This document shows positions 59,369-64,000 of a stretch of DNA of 64,000 nt, one piece after another. The stretch's first letter is position 1. Each line of letters opens with the position of its first letter. The DNA lies in NCBI GenBank assembly GCA_903870995.1, contig CAIQFD010000056.1, positions 1-64,000 of the forward strand. Direction: 5' to 3'. Source of the stretch: an uncultured Methylophilaceae bacterium. GTDB taxonomy: Bacteria > Pseudomonadota > Gammaproteobacteria > Burkholderiales > Methylophilaceae. The notes below the pieces were generated by a model. The model saw nothing but the letters and a program-made list of their open reading frames with translations. It searched no databases and was not told where the DNA came from. The translations under genes were made by a program, and so were the position numbers.

Positions 59369-60271
59369 TTAATGCTTGGTTTTTGAAATGGGCGGCGTAA
59401 TGTCTGCTGCAAAGAGTTGTTCCGCGTCCACTTTATCAAACACGTAGCCAGCATTACAAAAATCGCAGTTCACTTCTATCTCGCCACGCTCTTCAATAAT
59501 GCTATCGACTTCTGCTTGACCTAACATTTTGAGCATATTGCTGACATTTTTGCGTGAGCAACTGCAACGGAAGTGAATGTCACGCGGGTCAAATAAGCGT
59601 ACATCCTCTTCGTGGAATAGTCTGGTGAGTAGTGTTTCAGCAGGGAGGGTGATGAGCTCTTCATCGGTAATGGTTTCTGCTAAAAACCCTGTTCTTGCCC
59701 AAGCGTCAGCATCTTGTTCTGGCAAGTCGGGTAGTTTTTGCAACAACATGCCCGCTGCTGTGTTTTCATCACTGGCGAGCCAAATGCGTGTTTCAATTTG
59801 CTCTGAACGTTGCATATAGTTTTGCAAGATTTCGCTGATGCTATCGCCTTCAATCGGCACAATGCCTTGGTAAGTTTGACCACCGTTTTTGGGGTCTAAG
59901 GTAATCACAAAATGCCCATCACCCACGAGTTCACTAAAGCTTTGGTTGCCAATTTCGCCTTGCCATTTCGCTGTGGCGCGCATTTCAAGTGCCGCGCTAC
60001 ATTCGACCACGAGTAAATTTAAAGGGCCTTTGCCTTGAATCTGCAAAATCAGTGCGCCATTTTCTAGCTTAAGCGTGGCAGCTAAAAGCGCAGCTGCAGC
60101 CATTAGCTCACCTAGTTTTGTTTTAAGGGCTACTGGGTATTCAACGTGCTGCAATGCGGTGCGAAAGGTATGATCTAAATGGACGGTATTGCCACGAATC
60201 GGTGTGTTGTCAAACACAAATCGGTGGAGTTGGTCGGTAGATGGTGTGTTGAGTGTTGTCATGCGCGGCAT
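59369..60271 (-). CDS. hslO: Redox-regulated chaperone Hsp33
   Basis: Cytoplasmic holdase that turns on under oxidative stress. The zinc-binding C-terminal cysteines are CSC and CDFC (FRCSCSRKNV, VNCDFCNAGY). The N-terminal substrate-binding half with GELMAAAALLAATLK and GGQTYQGIVPIEGDSI is typical. The length is 300 residues. The start is uncertain by three codons (MPRM). It is followed by gluQ upstream on the same strand with a 34-bp gap. Confidence 0.94.
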   Translation of the reverse strand: MPRMTTLNTPSTDQLHRFVFDNTPIRGNTVHLDHTFRTALQHVEYPVALKTKLGELMAAAALLAATLKLENGALILQIQGKGPLNLLVVECSAALEMRATAKWQGEIGNQSFSELVGDGHFVITLDPKNGGQTYQGIVPIEGDSISEILQNYMQRSEQIETRIWLASDENTAAGMLLQKLPDLPEQDADAWARTGFLAETITDEELITLPAETLLTRLFHEEDVRLFDPRDIHFRCSCSRKNVSNMLKMLGQAEVDSIIEERGEIEVNCDFCNAGYVFDKVDAEQLFAADITPPISKTKH

Positions 60272-60305
60272 TTTATCATGACATTACTTTTGGTTTGGTT
60301 TGAAA

Positions 60306-61208
60306 TTAAGATGGCTCAAAGGCGATGCTACTATGGCTTGGTACTTTCTTGATATCCCAGTGTTGTTTTGCCCATTGCCAAATGTCGTCTATGCTATTTG
60401 CGGATAAGTCTTTTGGAGGCTGTTGACCTAAAAAACTGAGTGCATGGATCAATAATGTGGATGCTTGTGCCGCATTAATGGCGGGTGCTAGGGTTTGTTT
60501 GCTTAGCTTTTCGCCAGCGGTGTTGCTAGCCGCCGGTATGTGGGCATATTGTGGCGTAGGGTAGTTCAGATTTTGTTGCAGATAAATTTGGCGTGGTGTT
60601 GAGTCGAGCAAATCCGCCCCGCGCACAATGTGGGTAATTTCTTGTACGAAATCATCTACCACCACAGCGAGTTGGTAGGCGTATAAGCCATCAGCACGTT
60701 TTAATACAAAGTCGCCTATGTCGTGTGCAAGATTTTGCTGAATATTGCCTTGAATTGCGTCAGTGAAAGCGATTGGGTTTGAATCAACAACGACGCGGCT
60801 TGCGTGTGGTAGTTTTACCTTTGCTTTATGACGGCATGTACCAGGATAAATTAAACCATCAATGCCATGTTGAGCAGGCCTTTGATTGTAAGAGTCTGCA
60901 ATTTCTTTACGCGAGCAATCACATCCATAAATGAGTGATTTTGTGTTGAGTTGATTCAGTGCATCTTGATACAGCACGCTTCGTTGCGATTGATAAACGA
61001 CCTCGCCATCCCACTCAAACTCAAAAGCTTCGAGTGTATGCAAGATCTTGCTCGCGGCGCCTGCCATCTCACGCGGCTTGTCTAAATCTTCCATTCGCAC
61101 CAGCCATTTTCCACCTTTAGTCTTTGTTTCTAAATAGCTGGCGAGTGCCGCTAATAGCGAGCCAAAATGCAAAGGACCAGTAGGCGAGGGTGCGAAGCGA
61201 CCAATCAT
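60306..61208 (-). CDS. gluQ: Glutamyl-Q tRNA(Asp) synthetase
   Basis: Adds glutamate to queuosine in tRNA(Asp). It resembles the catalytic half of GluRS and lacks the anticodon-binding domain: 300 residues instead of about 470. The HIGH-like motif is GPLHFGSLLAALASYL, the zinc site includes CDCSRKE and GTCRH, and KLSKQT is the second signature. The start MIGRFAPSPTGPLHFG fits the family. Confidence 0.93.
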   Translation of the reverse strand: MIGRFAPSPTGPLHFGSLLAALASYLETKTKGGKWLVRMEDLDKPREMAGAASKILHTLEAFEFEWDGEVVYQSQRSVLYQDALNQLNTKSLIYGCDCSRKEIADSYNQRPAQHGIDGLIYPGTCRHKAKVKLPHASRVVVDSNPIAFTDAIQGNIQQNLAHDIGDFVLKRADGLYAYQLAVVVDDFVQEITHIVRGADLLDSTPRQIYLQQNLNYPTPQYAHIPAASNTAGEKLSKQTLAPAINAAQASTLLIHALSFLGQQPPKDLSANSIDDIWQWAKQHWDIKKVPSHSSIAFEPS

Positions 61209-61220
61209 TGGGGGTATGCT

Positions 61221-61532
61221 TTAATGGACTGCTTGTAAGTAAGGTGGGATATACCAAGATTGCAAATCTCGCCCAAGCAACACAAGGTGGCAATGCATAC
61301 GGTCGCCGCCATTGGCGCTCACATCAAACTCATAAGTGCGCTGTATTTGCACATGGCCTTTTGCGTTACGCCCTAAACGTAAACGCACACATGCTAAGCT
61401 TTCGTCTAATAGTTGTAAGTGAGTGCGTTGTGTAAGGTCGTGGCCTTTGGCGATAGCGGCATCTCTTGCAGAGATGCTATCGAACCACAGCCAAGCGAGC
61501 AGAATGATGGCGATGAGTAATATGTTTTCCAA
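61221..61532 (-). CDS. DUF3301-family membrane-anchored protein
   Basis: A 103-residue protein with one N-terminal helix (residues 3-18) and a soluble domain containing DAAIAKGHDLTQRTHLQLLDE and QIQRTYEFDVSANGGDR. The pattern matches DUF3301, a gammaproteobacterial and betaproteobacterial family of unknown function. It lies 12 bp before gluQ. The domain name is from recollection of the family, not from a search. Confidence 0.75.
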   Translation of the reverse strand: MENILLIAIILLAWLWFDSISARDAAIAKGHDLTQRTHLQLLDESLACVRLRLGRNAKGHVQIQRTYEFDVSANGGDRMHCHLVLLGRDLQSWYIPPYLQAVH

Positions 61533-61623
61533 AGTTAGCCTTAGTTGTTGAGTAGTTTGCGAGGGTGATAGAGTTTAATCAAAGTTGGCAGATTCGTCAT
61601 GTCAGAATCGCACATGCTAGTTT

Positions 61624-61670
61624 TGCACACTATTGGTGCAATGCACTCAATGTTGTTCTATATTGGTGCA
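61624..61670 (+). promoter_or_regulatory. Two NtrC-type enhancer sites upstream of amtB
   Basis: TGCACACTATTGGTGCA (61624-61640) matches the classical NtrC site pattern TGCAC-N7-GTGCA on both halves. A second copy, TGTTCTATATTGGTGCA (61654-61670), matches one half fully. They are 30 bp apart, three helical turns, as for NtrC sites at E. coli glnA. A third half-site, GTGCAATGCAC, overlaps at the right side of the first. Confidence 0.8.
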
Positions 61671-61724
61671 ATAAGTTGTGCGGGTAATTTTTCAATAGTT
61701 ATTGAAAACAATGAATTATAAAGC

Positions 61725-61740
61725 TGGCGTAGTTTTTGCT
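61725..61740 (+). promoter_or_regulatory. Sigma54 promoter of amtB
   Basis: TGGCGTAGTTTTTGCT has GG at 61726-61727 and GC at 61738-61739 with exactly 10 bp between, the -24/-12 pattern of sigma54 promoters. The start of transcription would be about 61751, giving a leader of about 64 nt to the amtB ATG. The NtrC sites lie 80-125 bp upstream of it. Confidence 0.8.
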
Positions 61741-61814
61741 ATTGGTAATGAACAAATTTAGGCTGTTTTTGTAGACCTAAATAAAGATAATTAAAATATA
61801 ACGAGGATGAAAGT

Positions 61815-63020
61815 ATGGAAGCGCTTCAGTCAGCGAGTGATGTCTTATTTGTATTGCTTGGCGCCATTATGGTGTTGGCAATGCATGCAGGCTTTGCCTT
61901 TTTAGAGGTGGGCACAGTCCGCCGTAAAAATCAGGTGAATGCATTGGTCAAAATCATGGTGGATTTTTCAGTGTCTACCATTGCTTATTTTTTTATTGGT
62001 TATGGCATCGCTTATGGCGTTCATTTTATGCATGGTGCTGAGAGTTTGTCGCTGAATCATGGCTATGGCTTGGTGAAGTTTTTCTTCTTGCTGACATTTG
62101 CCGCGGCGATTCCAGCAATTATTTCAGGCGGTATTGCTGAGCGCTCTAAATTCAATCCTCAGTTGGCTGCAACTTTCTTATTGGTAGGTTTTGTTTATCC
62201 ATTCTTTGAGGGGATTGCTTGGAATGACCATTACGGCATTCAGGATTGGCTCTTAGCTAGCTTTGGGGCTAAGTTTCACGATTTTGCTGGCTCTGTTGTT
62301 GTTCATGCCATGGGCGGTTGGATAGCTTTAGGTGCTATTGTACTTTTAGGGGCCAGGTATGGTCGATACGGTAAGGATGGTCGCTTGCACGCTTACCCGC
62401 CCTCGAATATTCCATTCTTAGCCTTGGGTGCATGGATTCTTACGGTGGGTTGGTTTGGTTTTAATGTGATGTCGGCGCCAACAGTCACTGGTATCACGGG
62501 ATTGGTGGCCGTAAATTCTTTAATGGCGCTTGTTGGCGGTACGATAGCAACATTAATAATGGGTAAGAATGACCCCGGTTTTGTGCATAACGGCCCTTTG
62601 GCCGGTTTGGTTGCGGTGTGTGCAGGCTCGGATGTGATGCATCCACTCGGCGCTTTAGTGACAGGTGCTGTCGCTGGAGCACTGTTTGTTTGGGCATTTA
62701 CGTTGACGCAAAACCGCTGGAAGATTGATGATGTATTAGGTGTGTGGCCATTGCACGGTTTGTGCGGCGCGTGGGGTGGTGTAGCAGCTGGTATATTCGG
62801 GGCTAAAGCATTAGGTGGTTTGGGTGGTATTAGTTTAATGTCGCAATTAATTGGTACTTGCTTAGGTATTTTGATTGCCTTAGCTGGCGGCTTTGCTGTT
62901 TATGGCCTGTTGAAAAAAGTGGTGGGTATTCGTATGGATGTTGAAGATGAATATATGGGTGCCGACTTGGCGATTCATAAAATCACTGCAACGCCAAATA
63001 TGGGTGGTGGTGACGAATAA
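61815..63020 (+). CDS. amtB: Ammonium transporter AmtB
   Basis: Trimeric inner-membrane ammonium channel of 401 residues with eleven helices and no N-terminal signal peptide, unlike E. coli AmtB. The twin conducting histidines are in DFAGSVVVHAMGG and VWPLHGLCGAWGG; NDHYGIQDWLLASFG and NQVNALVKIMVDF are also conserved. The sigma54/NtrC region upstream predicts expression under nitrogen limitation. No glnK lies next to it, unlike the usual glnK-amtB pair, so the GlnB at 26295 or another PII elsewhere would regulate it. Confidence 0.95.
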   Translation: MEALQSASDVLFVLLGAIMVLAMHAGFAFLEVGTVRRKNQVNALVKIMVDFSVSTIAYFFIGYGIAYGVHFMHGAESLSLNHGYGLVKFFFLLTFAAAIPAIISGGIAERSKFNPQLAATFLLVGFVYPFFEGIAWNDHYGIQDWLLASFGAKFHDFAGSVVVHAMGGWIALGAIVLLGARYGRYGKDGRLHAYPPSNIPFLALGAWILTVGWFGFNVMSAPTVTGITGLVAVNSLMALVGGTIATLIMGKNDPGFVHNGPLAGLVAVCAGSDVMHPLGALVTGAVAGALFVWAFTLTQNRWKIDDVLGVWPLHGLCGAWGGVAAGIFGAKALGGLGGISLMSQLIGTCLGILIALAGGFAVYGLLKKVVGIRMDVEDEYMGADLAIHKITATPNMGGGDE

Positions 63021-63028
63021 AATTAAAC

Positions 63029-63062
63029 AAAAAAGGCTCGGAATAGTTTCCGAGCCTTTTTT
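63029..63062. terminator. Bidirectional terminator after amtB
   Basis: AAAAAAGGCTCGGAA (63029-63043) pairs with TTCCGAGCCTTTTTT (63048-63062) around a 4-nt loop, with T-runs on both strands. It serves amtB and, on the other strand, the DUF779 gene. Confidence 0.9.
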
Positions 63063-63084
63063 GTTTCTGATAGTTTCGCTGCCT

Positions 63085-63453
63085 TTAGCCTATCTCAACA
63101 GGGGGTAAGTCTTTCAGCTCTTCATCCGTAAATAAACGGCCTTTAGTGATAAAGGCTTTGCCTGTACCGCAATCGAGAGAGAATGAGCCGCTAGACGCAT
63201 CCATTGCGTCTAGAATGGTGTGCGTGTTCTCTGAAAATTGAAAATGGCTGTGTCCCATATAAAAAGGGGCACCTTCTACTTCGCCCACTTTTACGTCTGA
63301 TGGAGTTTTTCTGAATTCATTAGCTGGCATGCACATAGGGCCGCTACCTTCACAGCATCCACCTGATTGAAAAAAGATAATGGGGCCATGTTGCGCTGTT
63401 AATTGGCGAATTAGCGCAATTGCAGAAGGTGTTCCAGAAATACGATTAGCCAT
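63085..63453 (-). CDS. DUF779-family protein
   Basis: A 122-residue protein of the DUF779 family, rich in Cys (QSGGCCEGSGPMCMPA, LDCGTGKAF) and often encoded beside aldehyde dehydrogenases, as here. AGGAG sits 6 nt before the ATG at 63453 and only 3 nt before the ATG at 63456, so the former is chosen. A metal site or redox role is possible but unknown. Confidence 0.85.
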   Translation of the reverse strand: MANRISGTPSAIALIRQLTAQHGPIIFFQSGGCCEGSGPMCMPANEFRKTPSDVKVGEVEGAPFYMGHSHFQFSENTHTILDAMDASSGSFSLDCGTGKAFITKGRLFTDEELKDLPPVEIG

Positions 63454-63472
63454 CATCCACTCCTAATAACAG

Positions 63473-63504
63473 ACAAAAAAAGAGGCGGTTTCAACCGCCT
63501 CTTT
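63473..63504 (-). terminator. Terminator of the aldehyde dehydrogenase gene
   Basis: AAAGAGGCGGTT (63479-63490) pairs with AACCGCCTCTTT (63493-63504). On the minus strand the stem is followed by a run of T (complement of the A-run at 63475-63480), and it lies after the aldehyde dehydrogenase stop. DUF779 therefore needs its own promoter or read-through. Confidence 0.85.
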
Positions 63505-63555
63505 ATACTAGCTTTATTACTTGACTAATTCAATAGGGAATTAACCCTAGTTAAA

Positions 63556-64000
63556 TTAGAAGAAGCCCAGTTTTTTAGGGCTGTAGCTTACTAACAAGTT
63601 TTTAGTTTGTTGGTAGTGATCAAGCATCATTTTGTGTGTTTCACGGCCAATACCTGATTCTTTGTAGCCGCCGAACGCTGCATGTGCTGGGTAAGCATGG
63701 TAGCAGTTGGTCCAAACGCGACCAGCTTTGATGCCACGACCCATGCGGTAAGCACGGTTGCCATCACGACTCCAAACGCCAGAGCCTAAACCAAAGATGG
63801 TGTCGTTAGCGATTTCTAATGCTTCAGCTTCATCTTTAAAGGTTGTGACAGCAAGCACTGGTCCAAAAATTTCTTCTTGGAAAATACGCATTTTGTTGTG
63901 GCCTTTAAATAGCGTTGGCTTCACGTAGTAACCTTGTGACAAATCGCCACCAAGTTTATTTTGTTCGCCGCCAATTAGTAGCTCAGCACCTTCTTGTTTG
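63556..64000 (-). CDS. Aldehyde dehydrogenase, C-terminal part (cut by window edge)
   Basis: NAD(P)-dependent aldehyde dehydrogenase; the frame is open to the window edge, so only about the last 147 residues are seen. [52 protein letters not shown] and [12 protein letters not shown] are the C-terminal family marks and resemble AldB/ExaC acetaldehyde dehydrogenases. The catalytic Cys and Glu lie outside the window. The DUF779 gene follows, a common partner. Confidence 0.9.
   Translation of the reverse strand, partial: KQEGAELLIGGEQNKLGGDLSQGYYVKPTLFKGHNKMRIFQEEIFGPVLAVTTFKDEAEALEIANDTIFGLGSGVWSRDGNRAYRMGRGIKAGRVWTNCYHAYPAHAAFGGYKESGIGRETHKMMLDHYQQTKNLLVSYSPKKLGFF

Overview
This 64 kb window is a chromosomal stretch of a moderately AT-rich Gram-negative bacterium. 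The protein sequences and gene orders (tyrA-aroA-cmk-rpsA-ihfB; rnm-yciO-M50 protease-trpS-scpA-scpB-rluB; dapD-ArsC-like-dapE-prmB; bpt-aat; sucC-sucD) point to a betaproteobacterium. A Methylophilaceae or Nitrosomonadales relative such as Methylotenera is my best guess, but this is inference because no 16S gene or methanol dehydrogenase is in view. The window is mostly housekeeping genes, densely packed, often with overlapping or one-base-apart starts and stops. I see no tRNA, rRNA, insertion sequence, prophage or CRISPR array.

Layout. 1-6.4 kb (minus strand): aromatic amino acid and nucleotide genes leading into rpsA-ihfB, preceded by the N-degron pair bpt-aat. 6.4-12.1 kb (minus): an HMA-MauE-like membrane fusion protein, then an operon of TolC-type outer membrane protein, PhnD-like periplasmic binding protein and a membrane GGDEF-EAL c-di-GMP enzyme. 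12.3-20 kb (plus): purL, then a cluster of five exported proteins (ankyrin protein, monohaem cytochrome c, Tat-exported flavocytochrome c sulfide dehydrogenase flavoprotein, an unrecognised protein, an SMP-30-like beta-propeller). 20-31 kb: ppiA and serB, sucCD, a second ankyrin protein, nadE, glnB, Fur-box-controlled feoAB, a parvulin, bolA, YciI and yciB. 31-37 kb: rnm to rluB. 37-45 kb (minus): prmB, dapE, dapD, an M48 lipoprotein, kup, xseA. 45-52 kb (plus): dsbB, cysM, a 3'-5' exonuclease, rlmD, an orphan peptide-binding lipoprotein, the YgiQ radical SAM protein and a TraB/GumN protein. 53-54.2 kb: an accessory XRE / AbiEii-type toxin-antitoxin pair. 54.3-61.5 kb: blc, rhlE, rsuA, rpiA, a GST, a SpoU methyltransferase, hslO, gluQ and a DUF3301 protein. 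61.6-64 kb: amtB behind a sigma54/NtrC promoter, then DUF779 and a truncated aldehyde dehydrogenase.

The most interesting signals are: the XRE/AbiEii pair, whose promoter sits in a perfect 36-bp palindrome and predicts a leaderless antitoxin mRNA; a textbook intrinsic terminator lying inside the signal-peptide codons of the cytochrome c gene; the all-exported sulfide-dehydrogenase-like cluster with an unrecognised protein; the TolC/PhnD/GGDEF-EAL operon with helically phased direct repeats upstream; a ribosomal protein S1 that lacks the sixth S1 domain; and two NtrC sites plus a GG-N10-GC promoter ahead of amtB. All reading was by eye; functions are assigned from motifs, length and context.
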